In this document: positions 45,065 through 55,107 of the stretch, piece by piece
Position numbering within the stretch: position 1 is the first letter of the stretch
How the letters are laid out: the number at the start of each line of letters is the position of its first letter
From: an uncultured Cellulophaga sp.
GTDB lineage: Bacteria; Bacteroidota; Bacteroidia; Flavobacteriales; Flavobacteriaceae
Direction of reading: 5' to 3'
Length of the DNA stretch: 64,000 nt
NCBI GenBank assembly: GCA_947496695.1
Contig: CANMEI010000008.1
Span: 171,160-235,159 of the forward strand
Position numbers and translations under genes: made by a program
Notes under the pieces: model-generated
Told to the model about the DNA's origin: nothing
Database searches by the model: none
What the model saw: only the letters and a program-made list of their open reading frames with translations

Positions 45065-46096
45065 TTACAATGAGGCTATTGCTTCTTTTATAAAGTTTTT
45101 TCCTTGTAACGAAAAGTCCTCAATTTTCTCGTTTAGAGCCTCGTAATTAATTGAAGTACCTATGCTATTAACATCATTATGAAATATTCTATCTTCTAGC
45201 CCAAGAAAATCAATTAAATAACTAAACTTATTTAATCTGTAGGGGTCCATAAAAACAGTAAAATCTTTATTCAAAATTATTGAAAAGATCGTTCCGTGAA
45301 ACATACTTGTAAAGACATATTGTGCATTTTTTAACCATCCCATCCATTCAAATGGATTAATATCAATTACACTTTTATCAGCCCATTTATAATTTATTCC
45401 TAATGAAATTAAGGTCAATCCTTTCTGCTTTGCATATTCTTTTACTCTTTTTATATCTTCTTCACTAATAATAGAAGCGTATACAATTACGTATTTTTTA
45501 TCAAAATCTGGATACTTAATCCAATCATAATGATTTATCAAAAAAGTGGGATCAGGTACTAATGTAGCTTTTTTGTCTAGTAAATTAGATACAATCTCTT
45601 GGGAATTATAATCTCTAACAGAAACTGCTGAGTAATTTTCTATAAGATCTTTTACTTGTTCTAACTTGTTGTCATTAGGTTGGGTAGAACCAAAGCTAGG
45701 TGCATAGGAAACTAGCTTAACACTATTAGGTAAACCTTTACCAAAATATGTCGTATCCATAGACAAAGCGGCACTATTAATATTCCATATTTCATCACTA
45801 CCAAAAAATACTACATCAAAATCCTCTTTAAAATTTGAGCCTATTTTATTATAATACTTGGTTAAATTAAGGTGTTTAAACTCTTTATTAAACTTTAAAA
45901 TTTGCGAAATGTTTTTTTTAAAGGTATAGTTCTTTTTGATAAAGTGTACATATTCTCTGAACAAAAATTCGTATTTCTTATAATGTATAACCTTAACATC
46001 ATGCCCCAACTCTGTCAAGTACTGTTTTAATGAGAAAACTTGCAAAAAAGCACCAAAATTTATTCCGTCATGGAATGTTAATATCCCTATTTTCAT
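45065..46096 (-). CDS. polysaccharide pyruvyl transferase family protein
   Basis: A 343-residue enzyme that would add a pyruvate ketal from phosphoenolpyruvate to a sugar, giving the glycan negative charge. The N-terminus GILTFHDGINFGAFLQVFSL and the C-terminal FTSMFHGTIFSI motif (about 255-266) match the CsaB/WcaK-type family; the usual DSFHG Asp-Ser pair reads SMFHG here. It is 2 bp after the AlkP-superfamily gene. Confidence 0.88.
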   Translation of the reverse strand: MKIGILTFHDGINFGAFLQVFSLKQYLTELGHDVKVIHYKKYEFLFREYVHFIKKNYTFKKNISQILKFNKEFKHLNLTKYYNKIGSNFKEDFDVVFFGSDEIWNINSAALSMDTTYFGKGLPNSVKLVSYAPSFGSTQPNDNKLEQVKDLIENYSAVSVRDYNSQEIVSNLLDKKATLVPDPTFLINHYDWIKYPDFDKKYVIVYASIISEEDIKRVKEYAKQKGLTLISLGINYKWADKSVIDINPFEWMGWLKNAQYVFTSMFHGTIFSIILNKDFTVFMDPYRLNKFSYLIDFLGLEDRIFHNDVNSIGTSINYEALNEKIEDFSLQGKNFIKEAIASL

Positions 46097-46098
46097 AA

Positions 46099-47565
46099 CT
46101 ACAAATTAAAATTTCTTTTTATTAAATTATAAACAAGGGTTAGATCATTATCTTGTTTAATTAAATCTTGTGATCTTTCGTATAAAGTATTTGAGATGTT
46201 TAATAACGTGTCTGGATCTTTAATTCCTGTCCAATTGTCATCTTTGACTTGTTTTAGAGCGTATTTTGTACTCGCAAACTTATTTGTCAAAAACACCGTA
46301 TTCCCTATTTCGGTAAAACGTAAGCCTTTAACATTATCTAAAACAATATCTGGTAAATACTTATAATACTTTACTTTAGGATTATATTTTGCATTAAATT
46401 TTTTCGCGGTTATATTTCTTTTCTTAAACTCTTCGTTAGTATTAAAGGAGTCTATAAGCGCATCTATGGTCTTTTCTATATCTTCTGGTGCTACTGGTCC
46501 ATTGAACCTTTCTTTATCATTTATATAAACACCATTAACTGCTCCCCTTGAAAAAGCTTTAGTCTCCGTTATATCAAAAGAAACCATACTCATATAATGC
46601 TCTTTAAAAGAAGATGATCTTTTTATTTTCCTCCTTAATTTATATGGCACTAAATGCTTAATTGCGGTTATAACTTTCTTAGAAGAGCCTTTTGCTAACT
46701 TAGATTTTTGAAAGCCTTGTTGCGATAGAAACTTGTTTATATTTATATTTTCTCGTAGTGTTGTGATACCATGATCCGTAAAAATAATATAATCTTCCGG
46801 TTGTAATTTAGAAAATAGTTTTTCTATTGAATTGTCGAGTTTTTTATAAAATTTCTTTAAATTTTCTAACAAATCTCTATTCATTGGAGGCTTGCCATCA
46901 CAAAAATTTTCAATCTCTGACATTGCCAAATAATGAACTACAGCCACAGATCTTATTACCAAAAAACCTAAATCCACAGGCTTCTTATCGTATAAATCTA
47001 TAAAAGTCTGTAATCTTTTTTCTGTCATATTGATAAGTGTTTCAAAAAACGCATCGTACTTATGAATTCCTTTTTCCCAGACTAAAGAGGGTACTCGTTC
47101 ATCAATAACATATTTATTTTCTTCTAAAATCGCTGAATATTCTTGCGGAAAACAAATAGAAGTATCAAATCCTCCTTTTAATTCTTTTCCACCACCACCA
47201 CCTCCAATAAAAAAACCATCAACTTCTGGTACTGGAGAAGTTGTGGGTATATTCATAAAACCAGAAGATATTTTATTTTGATTCAACAACTCCCATATAG
47301 GTTGAACCCCCGTTGATTTTAAATGGTTTTGATTATATGATTTTGACCATTCAAAACCACCTTTATCAATTAAAGGATACTCATAAAACCCCAGATTTTC
47401 ATGTGCAGACTTACCAGTATAACTTCTAACCCAACCTCTGGTGATTATATCTTCTGTTACTTTAATATCTCGTTCTTCTTTTAATTTTTTTTGTAAGAAA
47501 GGCATGTCAAAAGATTGAAATACTCTTTTTACACCTGCATCTATACCTAAAACTAATAATTTCAT
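46099..47565 (-). CDS. alkaline-phosphatase-superfamily protein with altered active site
   Basis: A 488-residue protein of the type I phosphodiesterase/nucleotide pyrophosphatase branch. It starts LVLGIDAG (metal Asp at 9), has YTGKSAHENLGFY (49-61) and FTDHGITTL (262-270, D264 and H265). The usual nucleophile stretch P-A-W-T reads R-G-W-V, so the catalytic Thr appears replaced, and the Asp expected before H211 is not evident. A run of six Gly (121-126) is unusual. No signal peptide, so it is probably cytoplasmic. It may modify a sugar or lipid-linked intermediate; function is unresolved. Confidence 0.75.
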   Translation of the reverse strand: MKLLVLGIDAGVKRVFQSFDMPFLQKKLKEERDIKVTEDIITRGWVRSYTGKSAHENLGFYEYPLIDKGGFEWSKSYNQNHLKSTGVQPIWELLNQNKISSGFMNIPTTSPVPEVDGFFIGGGGGGKELKGGFDTSICFPQEYSAILEENKYVIDERVPSLVWEKGIHKYDAFFETLINMTEKRLQTFIDLYDKKPVDLGFLVIRSVAVVHYLAMSEIENFCDGKPPMNRDLLENLKKFYKKLDNSIEKLFSKLQPEDYIIFTDHGITTLRENININKFLSQQGFQKSKLAKGSSKKVITAIKHLVPYKLRRKIKRSSSFKEHYMSMVSFDITETKAFSRGAVNGVYINDKERFNGPVAPEDIEKTIDALIDSFNTNEEFKKRNITAKKFNAKYNPKVKYYKYLPDIVLDNVKGLRFTEIGNTVFLTNKFASTKYALKQVKDDNWTGIKDPDTLLNISNTLYERSQDLIKQDNDLTLVYNLIKRNFNL

Positions 47566-47574
47566 TTATGTATT

Positions 47575-48819
47575 TTATCTAATAAAAAATATACTACTAA
47601 TTCCGTGTTTTTGTTTTAAATAATAAAAGGAAGAAATCATTAGATAAGAGATTGCAATAAGTTGTCCTAATGGTGCTCCATTTATTCCTGTCAAAAATAA
47701 TAGAAATAAAGTTAGTAATGTGTTCAACACAAAAGATACAATACTTTTTCTTCTCCAAAATTTTTCTTCATTAATCATTTGCAAAATTGTCCCTACAGAA
47801 CCTGTAACTGCATTTACAAACTGTACCAATACCAATAGTAGTAATACTAGAGTTCCTGACTCGAAGCTTTTATCAAAAAAACCTAATATCTCCGAAGAAA
47901 AAAAAATAAATAATAATCCAGTTGGAACAGTAAAAATTGTACATAACATGCTAGAATTTTTAGCTAAGTTTTTAATTTTGTCTATTTGACCATTTTTATG
48001 GTATAAAGCAAATTTTGAACCCATTATTTGATTAATAGTTTGTAAAACTAAACTCATAGAAAAGGATATTTTTACAGCAGCATTATATAAAGCAACATCT
48101 TGTTTGTTTAAAATATAACCAATTAATAAAAGACCTATCCAATTTGAAGATATTGATGTTGCTGTAATTAGAAAAAAGTTTATATTAAAATGTTTTTTAA
48201 AATTTAACGCTTCTTTAAAGTCTATATTGAAATTTCTTATATAAAAAGTACAGATAGCAAAAGAAATTATGAAGACAAAATAATTGACAATAGTGTATAT
48301 AAAAAAGACATCTTTTGAAACGCCTAATTTGTAAAGCACAAAAACTAAAATTTGTATTATAAAATTACTGAAAATAATAGCCAATGTGACTTTTCTAACT
48401 CCTAGAAAAAAATTAACATTAAGAAAAATAAAAGAGTATGGTACTATATTTAGAAAAAGGTATTTATATACTTCAACATCAATATTTTTTGTTACAACAA
48501 ACTGAACAACAAAGTACAATAACAAAATAAAAGTAAGGAAAATCATTGCTACAATTAATACCTGAATATAAGTGATATATAATAATCCTGAATTCTTTAG
48601 GTTTTTATAATTTATTCCATAATACCTAATTATTTGTTGATCAAAACCTAATCTTGCAAAACTACTAGTTATAATCAATATCGATAAGAACCAAAAAAAA
48701 ACTCCACTATCAGTTGGACCTAAATCTTTTATCAAAAAGTAGGAGAAATAGACACCAAATAGTGATGCTAGTCCTTTTAAAACTATTTTTGAAAGTACAT
48801 TAACGATTAATTTGTTCAT
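47575..48819 (-). CDS. O-antigen flippase (Wzx-like)
   Basis: A 414-residue membrane protein of the polysaccharide flippase family with about 12 membrane segments and an N-terminal KIVLKGLASLFGVYFSYFL stretch. It would flip the undecaprenyl-linked repeat unit to the periplasm for polymerisation. It is the only flippase in this cluster and lies between the AlkP-type gene (9 bp) and the SGNH protein gene. Confidence 0.87.
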   Translation of the reverse strand: MNKLIVNVLSKIVLKGLASLFGVYFSYFLIKDLGPTDSGVFFWFLSILIITSSFARLGFDQQIIRYYGINYKNLKNSGLLYITYIQVLIVAMIFLTFILLLYFVVQFVVTKNIDVEVYKYLFLNIVPYSFIFLNVNFFLGVRKVTLAIIFSNFIIQILVFVLYKLGVSKDVFFIYTIVNYFVFIISFAICTFYIRNFNIDFKEALNFKKHFNINFFLITATSISSNWIGLLLIGYILNKQDVALYNAAVKISFSMSLVLQTINQIMGSKFALYHKNGQIDKIKNLAKNSSMLCTIFTVPTGLLFIFFSSEILGFFDKSFESGTLVLLLLVLVQFVNAVTGSVGTILQMINEEKFWRRKSIVSFVLNTLLTLFLLFLTGINGAPLGQLIAISYLMISSFYYLKQKHGISSIFFIR

Positions 48820-48870
48820 TCTTCTTTTGGCTATAGTTTGTGGAACTATTTTTTTGATTTAAAAATTAAA

Positions 48871-50316
48871 TTACTCAACAATATAAATGACTTTTTTTTC
48901 TTTTTTCGAGAAAAACTTTCCATCATTAGTCTTCAAAATAGAGTATAAGCTATATTTTCCTGTATCTAAAATATTTATAGGAAATCTAAAATCATATTCT
49001 GCATTTCCTGCTTGTCGACCGAATCGTTCTAGTTTTTTATTCTTTTTATTTTTAAACATTTTACTATTGCTTAGAAAAATCATATCATCATCTTTTTTTA
49101 AAGCAATAATTTTTTCACTTTGATTCATGTTTTCATTCTCTTTTACCATCCAACCATTTATAGATAGATTTTTTAGGTTTTTTGATAATTTTATTTCTTT
49201 AGTATTTTTTCCATTTATCTTTTTAATTGCTGTATGAAAAGTAGTATCAATACTTTTTAAGATTTTGCTATTAAAGACTAAATCTTCAGGAGTTTCCAGA
49301 ATTTTAGTCGATTCCTTTTTTATAAAAGAATAATTTTTATCAAGAAAATCGACCATTAAACTAGAAACTTTCATTCCTCCTTTATAATTAAGGTGTTGGT
49401 TATTATTGACTTTTTCATTCATAATAAGCGAAGCATTAGCTCCGTTCCATTTATTATTAATATCCAACCATTTTACATTGTCATATTCATCAAAAATTTC
49501 TTCTAATTCTTTGTTTACTATAGTATATTGAGTCTTAACTTTTTTATAATATCCTTTATAGATAGGTGCTACGACAAAAAGAAGGTCAAATTTTTTTTCT
49601 TTAGATAAATTAATAATTTTTTTAATTTCTTGTATTTCTTCTTTAGACAATATTATTTCTTCTCCATTTTTGTCTTTCTGCCTTTCGTAATTTTCAAAAG
49701 CTTTTATCCTTTCAGGAGATAGTGAAGAAAAGGATTTTCTATAGTTTCTAAACTCTTTAAAGGATAGATTTAAATCTATAACCCTTGCCATTTTTTCGAG
49801 ATCTGCCCATATTTCATGATTTTTATAGATGTTAAATACATTTAAAAACCCGTTATCAGTATAAGAATTGGTTACTTTCGCTTCTTTAAATTTTACTAAC
49901 CCCAGTCTTTTTGATTCTATCTGTGCAAAATTACGGACTTTGTAAATTTGCATATTATCTTTTAAGTCGACTTCTAAATTTCTTTCTAAAATTGAGAAAA
50001 CTTCTATGACAACAAGTTTTGGCTCATGATAGTTTAAAACTTCTAATAAGCTATAATATGTTTGAAATATATTAGTTCCTCCATCACACAAATTTAAAGA
50101 ATGGCTACTTAATTTAGCATTAATTATATCAGTATTAAAGGCACAATGCCCGTGAGAATTTCCTAAAAAAAGTATTTCAATATTTTTTTCATTTTTATAA
50201 ACATTTTTATATCGTGTTGCCAATCCTCCATTTTTTGTAAAATAATTATCTATATGGTAAATTATGAAGCAAAAAAAAGTTGAGAAAAGTAATGTTTTAA
50301 GCAGTAATTTTTTCAT
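48871..50316 (-). CDS. SGNH/AlgX-like protein paired with MBOAT acyltransferase
   Basis: A 481-residue protein with one N-terminal membrane anchor (about 5-22) and a periplasmic SGNH-type domain. The nucleophile block is FLGNSHGHCAF (Ser 54) and the C-terminal block is NNNQHLNYKGG (His near 307), where the expected DxxH Asp reads Asn. An extra beta-rich domain fills about 340-481. It follows the MBOAT gene by 4 bp, so it probably completes acyl (acetyl) transfer to the polysaccharide on the periplasmic side, like AlgX or DltD with their MBOAT partners. Confidence 0.75.
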   Translation of the reverse strand: MKKLLLKTLLFSTFFCFIIYHIDNYFTKNGGLATRYKNVYKNEKNIEILFLGNSHGHCAFNTDIINAKLSSHSLNLCDGGTNIFQTYYSLLEVLNYHEPKLVVIEVFSILERNLEVDLKDNMQIYKVRNFAQIESKRLGLVKFKEAKVTNSYTDNGFLNVFNIYKNHEIWADLEKMARVIDLNLSFKEFRNYRKSFSSLSPERIKAFENYERQKDKNGEEIILSKEEIQEIKKIINLSKEKKFDLLFVVAPIYKGYYKKVKTQYTIVNKELEEIFDEYDNVKWLDINNKWNGANASLIMNEKVNNNQHLNYKGGMKVSSLMVDFLDKNYSFIKKESTKILETPEDLVFNSKILKSIDTTFHTAIKKINGKNTKEIKLSKNLKNLSINGWMVKENENMNQSEKIIALKKDDDMIFLSNSKMFKNKKNKKLERFGRQAGNAEYDFRFPINILDTGKYSLYSILKTNDGKFFSKKEKKVIYIVE

Positions 50317-50320
50317 TTAT

Positions 50321-51793
50321 TTAAAATTGAAAATATATAAATTCTTGAATATTCCTTGGTCCATAGATACCAAAAATTATAATTGACATTATCGAGATAA
50401 AATAACAACCCCATCTGAAAATTACACTTTGATGATCTAAAAAAGTAATTATGCTTTTCTTTTTATGACGAATTTCTATAAAACACATTACTACTATAGC
50501 AAGCAGTAGTATTTGGAATTCATTTTGTTTAATTCCAATAAGGTAGGTTTCTTTTAAGAATATTTCTGAAATATTAAAGTTTGTGAAAATTCCATTTAGT
50601 ATAATAAAAGCATCAGGTAAACTATTTGATCTAAAGAATATCCATGCTAAACAAACTATTGAAAATGTTATCAAACCAAAGAAAATATGGTTAGAAAGGT
50701 TATTTTTAGAGAGATTTAGTATTTCAAAGATTTTAGTTTTCTTATTAGCTATTAGTTTTTCAATAATTAAAATAATGCCATGAATTGCTCCCCAAATAAT
50801 AAACGTCATTGCTGCTCCATGCCACAAGCCACTTACTATAAAAACGATTAATATATTAGTATACGTACGATAATTTCCTTTTTTACTCCCACCTAGAGGA
50901 ATATAAACATAGTCTCTAAAAAATGTTGAAAGTGATATATGCCACCTTCTCCAGAATTCTGTAAGCGATTTTGAAAAATATGGAGAATCAAAGTTCTTCA
51001 TTAAATCAAACCCCATGGTTCTAGCAGTACCAATTGCAATATCCGAATATCCTGAAAAATCACAATATATTTGAAATGCGAAAAGAATGGTTGCAATTGA
51101 ATAAGAAACACCTTCATAAAGTTCCGTATTATTATATACCTCATTAACATAAAAAGCAGCCCTGTCTGCAATAACCATTTTTTTAAACAATCCAAATAAT
51201 ATTAATAATAATCCAGATTTTACTAGCCTGTAATTAAATCTATATTTTTTAAAAAATTGAGGTAATAAATGAGAAGCTCTTTCTATAGGGCCTGCAACTA
51301 ATTGTGGAAAAAAAGAAACAAATGCGAAAAAGGCCAACCAATCTTTAGTCGGTTTTAAATTTCGTCTATAAATATCAATTGTATAACTAAGTGTCTGAAA
51401 TGTATAGAAACTTATTCCTACAGGAAGAATTATATTTAATGTAGAAACTTCTAATTCTTTTCCAAATAGTCTAAATGAGTCAACAAACGTTTCTATAAAA
51501 AAATTAGAATATTTAAAATAAATTAAAAAGCCTAAATTAATAAAAAGACTAACTAATAAATATTTTTTTCTAACTTTTAAATTATCTGATCTATCAATCT
51601 TTTGTCCAATATAAAAATCTACCAAAGAACTTATTCCAATCAAAAATAAAAACCTCCAATCCCACCAACCATAGAAAATATAACTTGATGTAAGTAGAAG
51701 TATATTACGTAGTTTTATATTTTTAGCTAAAATCCAAAATAAAACAAAAACTATTGGAAAAAATACAGCAAAATCTAGTGAATTAAATAGCAT
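50321..51793 (-). CDS. MBOAT family O-acyltransferase (AlgI/DltB-like)
   Basis: A 490-residue polytopic membrane enzyme with about 11 helices that moves acyl groups, usually acetyl, across the inner membrane for polysaccharide O-acylation. N-terminal MLFNSLDFAVFFPIVF and the catalytic-His motif SGLWHGAAMTF (about 325-335) match AlgI-type members. It is immediately upstream of the SGNH partner. Its start is 9 bp beyond where a frame-corrected rfbD would end. Confidence 0.93.
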   Translation of the reverse strand: MLFNSLDFAVFFPIVFVLFWILAKNIKLRNILLLTSSYIFYGWWDWRFLFLIGISSLVDFYIGQKIDRSDNLKVRKKYLLVSLFINLGFLIYFKYSNFFIETFVDSFRLFGKELEVSTLNIILPVGISFYTFQTLSYTIDIYRRNLKPTKDWLAFFAFVSFFPQLVAGPIERASHLLPQFFKKYRFNYRLVKSGLLLILFGLFKKMVIADRAAFYVNEVYNNTELYEGVSYSIATILFAFQIYCDFSGYSDIAIGTARTMGFDLMKNFDSPYFSKSLTEFWRRWHISLSTFFRDYVYIPLGGSKKGNYRTYTNILIVFIVSGLWHGAAMTFIIWGAIHGIILIIEKLIANKKTKIFEILNLSKNNLSNHIFFGLITFSIVCLAWIFFRSNSLPDAFIILNGIFTNFNISEIFLKETYLIGIKQNEFQILLLAIVVMCFIEIRHKKKSIITFLDHQSVIFRWGCYFISIMSIIIFGIYGPRNIQEFIYFQF

Positions 51794-51847
51794 ATTTGAG
51801 TCTAAAGTAATTGTTGTAATCTAAAAAATATATTTACGAAAACAGAC

Positions 51848-52642
51848 CTATATTTTTTTGCTGTTTTTTAGTAAAATACTGTTTTTAGGTCTTTCTGCAA
51901 AAGTACGATAATTCCTATCTAAAGCAAGAAGCCACGATGCGTCTAAATTATTATCATTAATAATTGATTTAGCAAAACTATACCAAGTCATTATTTTATT
52001 GTCACAAAAATGATATATGCCAAAATTATGATTTTTAACAGTGATAAACTTAATAATATATGAGGTAAGATTTTTCGCATCAGTAGGGCAACCAATTTGT
52101 TCATCAGTAACATTAATTTTTTCACCTGATTTAGCCTTATTTAAAATTGTTTTGTAAAAATTATGCCCATGTATTTTGCTGTATAACCAAGAGGTTCTAA
52201 TTATAAAATAATTATCTAAAATAGTTAGAATATACTGCTCACCTTTTAGTTTAGATTTTCCATATTCATTTATAGGGTTTGGTATATCATCTACATTATA
52301 AGGTTCTTGTTTTTCACCATCAAATACATAATCTGTTGAGATATGTATTAAAATTACATTATTAACTTTGCAAATCAATGCAATATTTTTTACTCCTTCA
52401 GCATTTACTTCAAAAGCAATCTCTGAAGTTTTTTCAGCTTGTTCGACATTGGTATATGCGGCACAATTTATGCAATAATCAAACTGATATTTTTCAAATA
52501 TATTTTTAATATTATTTAGATTAGTAATATCTAGTTGCTTTGAATCAAGGAATATAAATTCTAAATTTTTATATTGATTACTAATATCTTGTATTGTTAA
52601 TCCTAGTTGTCCTGAGGCGCCTGTTACTAAGATTTTTTTCAT
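51848..52642 (-). CDS. rfbD: dTDP-4-dehydrorhamnose reductase, C-terminally shortened
   Basis: NAD(P)H-dependent reductase making dTDP-L-rhamnose in the last step of the rfb pathway. It has GASGQLGLTI (7-16) and the catalytic YGKSK region (YxxxK, about 127-131). At 264 residues it ends at LLKNSKKI, about 20-30 residues short of the family norm. The stop follows a run of seven A (minus strand, 51853-51859); removing one A would extend the frame to 51802, next to the MBOAT start. This may be a real truncation, a phase-variable tract or a sequencing error. It overlaps rfbC by 4 bp. Confidence 0.88.
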   Translation of the reverse strand: MKKILVTGASGQLGLTIQDISNQYKNLEFIFLDSKQLDITNLNNIKNIFEKYQFDYCINCAAYTNVEQAEKTSEIAFEVNAEGVKNIALICKVNNVILIHISTDYVFDGEKQEPYNVDDIPNPINEYGKSKLKGEQYILTILDNYFIIRTSWLYSKIHGHNFYKTILNKAKSGEKINVTDEQIGCPTDAKNLTSYIIKFITVKNHNFGIYHFCDNKIMTWYSFAKSIINDNNLDASWLLALDRNYRTFAERPKNSILLKNSKKI

Positions 52643-53184
52643 AAAATCAGGTTTTTTAATATTGGCAAATTTTCATCTTTTTTTGATACAATAATATCAT
52701 CTGAATTTATTTTCCAATCGATTTTAAGTGTTTTATCATTGTATATAATTCCTGCTTCTGATTCTTTATTATAGTAATTATCACATTTATAAAAAAATTC
52801 AGCAGTTTCACTTAAAACAGAAAAACCATGACCGAACCCTCTAGGTATAAATAATTGCTTTTTATTATTTTCTGATAATTCGATAGAAAAATGTTCTCCA
52901 AATGTTGGAGAGTCTCTCCTTAAATCTACAGCTACGTCCAATATTACACCTTTTAAGACGCGAACTAATTTTGCTTGTGCATAATCTCCTTTTTGAAGAT
53001 GTAAACCTCTTATTGTTCCTTTCTGTGAATATGATTGATTATCTTGAACGAAGTTTGTTTTTACTCCAGTTAATGACATAAAGGTATTTTTATTAAAACT
53101 TTCAAAAAAATACCCTCTTTCATCTTTTAAGACTTTAGGTTTTATTACAAAACAGCCTTTTAAAAAGGTTTCTTTTATTATCAT
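52639..53184 (-). CDS. rfbC: dTDP-4-dehydrorhamnose 3,5-epimerase
   Basis: Cupin-fold epimerase of 181 residues converting dTDP-4-keto-6-deoxyglucose to the L-lyxo form. It shows RGYFFESFN, GTIRGLHLQ (His catalytic, about 56-64) and the FIPRGFGHGF motif (about 111-120). It overlaps rfbD by 4 bp and rfbA by 1 bp, consistent with coupled translation. Confidence 0.97.
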   Translation of the reverse strand: MIIKETFLKGCFVIKPKVLKDERGYFFESFNKNTFMSLTGVKTNFVQDNQSYSQKGTIRGLHLQKGDYAQAKLVRVLKGVILDVAVDLRRDSPTFGEHFSIELSENNKKQLFIPRGFGHGFSVLSETAEFFYKCDNYYNKESEAGIIYNDKTLKIDWKINSDDIIVSKKDENLPILKNLIL

Positions 53185-54050
53185 TATTTTTTATTTAGTA
53201 TATCTAAGAGACTTTTACCATAACCACTTTTCATTAATGGTTCAGCTAATTTTATTAATTGTTCTTCATTAATAAAACCCATTTCGTAGGCAGCACCTTC
53301 AATAGTTCCAATTTTTAAGCCTTGACGTTCTTCAATAACTTGAACAAATTGTGAAGCTTGCATTAATGATTGAAATGTTCCTGTGTCTAACCATGCTGTG
53401 CCTCTATCTAAAATACTAACATTTAATTTATTTTTTTCTAAATAGACTTTATTAATATCTGTAATTTCAAGTTCACCACGATTACTTGGTGTTATATTTT
53501 TTGCAATATCAACGACTTCATTGTCATAGAAATATATGCCAGGTACTGCATAATTAGATTTAGGTTCCAATGGTTTTTCTTCAATAGATATTGCTTTTCC
53601 TGAGTTATCGAACTCCACAACTCCATACCGTTCAGGATCATGTACTCTATAGGCATAGATTATACCACCATCAGGGTCATTGTTTGATTGTAATAATTTG
53701 GCTAATCCAGAACCATAAAAAATGTTATCTCCTAGAATTAACGCAACTTTATCAGTTCCAATAAATTCTTCTCCTATGATAAAAGCTTCAGCAAGTCCAT
53801 TAGGAGCTTCTTGCACAGCATATTTGAATCTACAGCCGTATTTACTGCCGTCGCCTAATAAGTTCTCAAATAGTGGTAGGTCTTTAGAAGTTGAAATAAT
53901 TAATATTTCATTAATACCAGCATATATGAGTGTTGAAAGGGGATAATATATCATAGGCTTATCATAAATAGGCATCAATTGCTTACTCACCGTTAAAGTT
54001 AATGGGTGTAATCTTGTGCCAGAACCTCCTGCTAAAATAATTCCTTTCAT
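53184..54050 (-). CDS. rfbA: glucose-1-phosphate thymidylyltransferase
   Basis: A 288-residue enzyme making dTDP-glucose from dTTP and glucose-1-phosphate, the first step of dTDP-rhamnose synthesis. The nucleotide loop is [11 protein letters not shown] (8-18), followed by [18 protein letters not shown], and the ILGDNIFYG motif near 105. Length matches the RmlA family exactly. It is 10 bp after rfbB. Confidence 0.97.
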   Translation of the reverse strand: MKGIILAGGSGTRLHPLTLTVSKQLMPIYDKPMIYYPLSTLIYAGINEILIISTSKDLPLFENLLGDGSKYGCRFKYAVQEAPNGLAEAFIIGEEFIGTDKVALILGDNIFYGSGLAKLLQSNNDPDGGIIYAYRVHDPERYGVVEFDNSGKAISIEEKPLEPKSNYAVPGIYFYDNEVVDIAKNITPSNRGELEITDINKVYLEKNKLNVSILDRGTAWLDTGTFQSLMQASQFVQVIEERQGLKIGTIEGAAYEMGFINEEQLIKLAEPLMKSGYGKSLLDILNKK

Positions 54051-54060
54051 ATTTAAGCCT

Positions 54061-55104
54061 TTATTTATACATTTTAGAATAGTATTCTTTGTAACTTCCA
54101 GAAGTAATATTGTTCAGCCAATCTTGATTTTCTAGAAACCAATCAATTGTTTTTGATAAGCCTTCTTCAAAAGTTACAGAAGGTTTCCAACCTAGTTCAG
54201 AACTTATCTTAGTTGCGTCTATAGCATAGCGTAAATCATGTCCTGGTCTATCTTTTACATAAGTGATTAATTTTTCACTGTCACCAAGATTTCTATTTAG
54301 CTTTTTGTCCATTAATTTACATAGTAACTTTACTAAATCAATATTTTTCCATTCATTAAAACCTCCAATATTATAAGTTTCACCTCTATTGCCATTATGA
54401 AAAGCTATATCTATAGCTTTAGCATGGTCTTCCACAAATAACCAATCTCTAGTATAATTACCGTCACCATATACGGGTAAAGGTTTATTACTTATGATGT
54501 TATTTATAAATAGAGGAATCAATTTTTCTGGAAAATGATTTGGCCCATAATTATTTGAACAATTGGAAATTATAAATGGTAAATCATACGTTTCGCCATA
54601 TGCTCTTACAAAATGATCAGAACTAGCTTTTGATGCTGAATAGGGTGAGTTAGGGTCATAAGATGTAGTTTCGGTGAATAAACCTGTAGCTGCTAATGAA
54701 CCATAAACTTCATCAGTACTAACATGATAAAAAAGTTTATTACTCAAATCATCTTTCCATAATTCCTTAGAAGCGTTTAATAAATTAACAGTGCCAATTA
54801 CATTTGTTGTTACAAATGCTAAAGGATCAGTAATTGACCTGTCTACATGTGACTCTGCAGCTAAATGTATTATTCTGTCAAATTTATAGTTCTTAAATGT
54901 TGAATCTATGAAAGAATAATCGGTAATATTTCCTTTTAAAAAAGTATAATTAGAAAAGTTTTCAATGTCTTTTAAATTTTCAAGATTACCTGCGTAGGTT
55001 AGTGCATCTAAATTGTAAATGTGATACTTTGGATAATTTTTTACCATTCTACGAACTACATGAGACCCAATAAACCCTGCTCCTCCTGTAATTAGAATAT
55101 TCAT
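54061..55104 (-). CDS. rfbB: dTDP-glucose 4,6-dehydratase
   Basis: Extended SDR enzyme of 347 residues converting dTDP-glucose to dTDP-4-keto-6-deoxyglucose. It has [12 protein letters not shown] (7-18), STDEVYG (about 129-135, catalytic Thr-Asp-Glu), YSASKA (Tyr/Lys, about 155-160) and RDWLFVEDH. First of the four contiguous rhamnose genes in order B-A-C-D, 3 bp after the Wzz-like gene. Confidence 0.97.
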   Translation of the reverse strand: MNILITGGAGFIGSHVVRRMVKNYPKYHIYNLDALTYAGNLENLKDIENFSNYTFLKGNITDYSFIDSTFKNYKFDRIIHLAAESHVDRSITDPLAFVTTNVIGTVNLLNASKELWKDDLSNKLFYHVSTDEVYGSLAATGLFTETTSYDPNSPYSASKASSDHFVRAYGETYDLPFIISNCSNNYGPNHFPEKLIPLFINNIISNKPLPVYGDGNYTRDWLFVEDHAKAIDIAFHNGNRGETYNIGGFNEWKNIDLVKLLCKLMDKKLNRNLGDSEKLITYVKDRPGHDLRYAIDATKISSELGWKPSVTFEEGLSKTIDWFLENQDWLNNITSGSYKEYYSKMYK

Positions 55105-55107
55105 TTG

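Noticed and set aside
38935..50316. Polysaccharide cluster as a mobile island
   Set aside because: The genes are even more AT-rich than their surroundings, but no integrase, transposase, tRNA or flanking direct repeat was seen, so transfer is possible but not supported.
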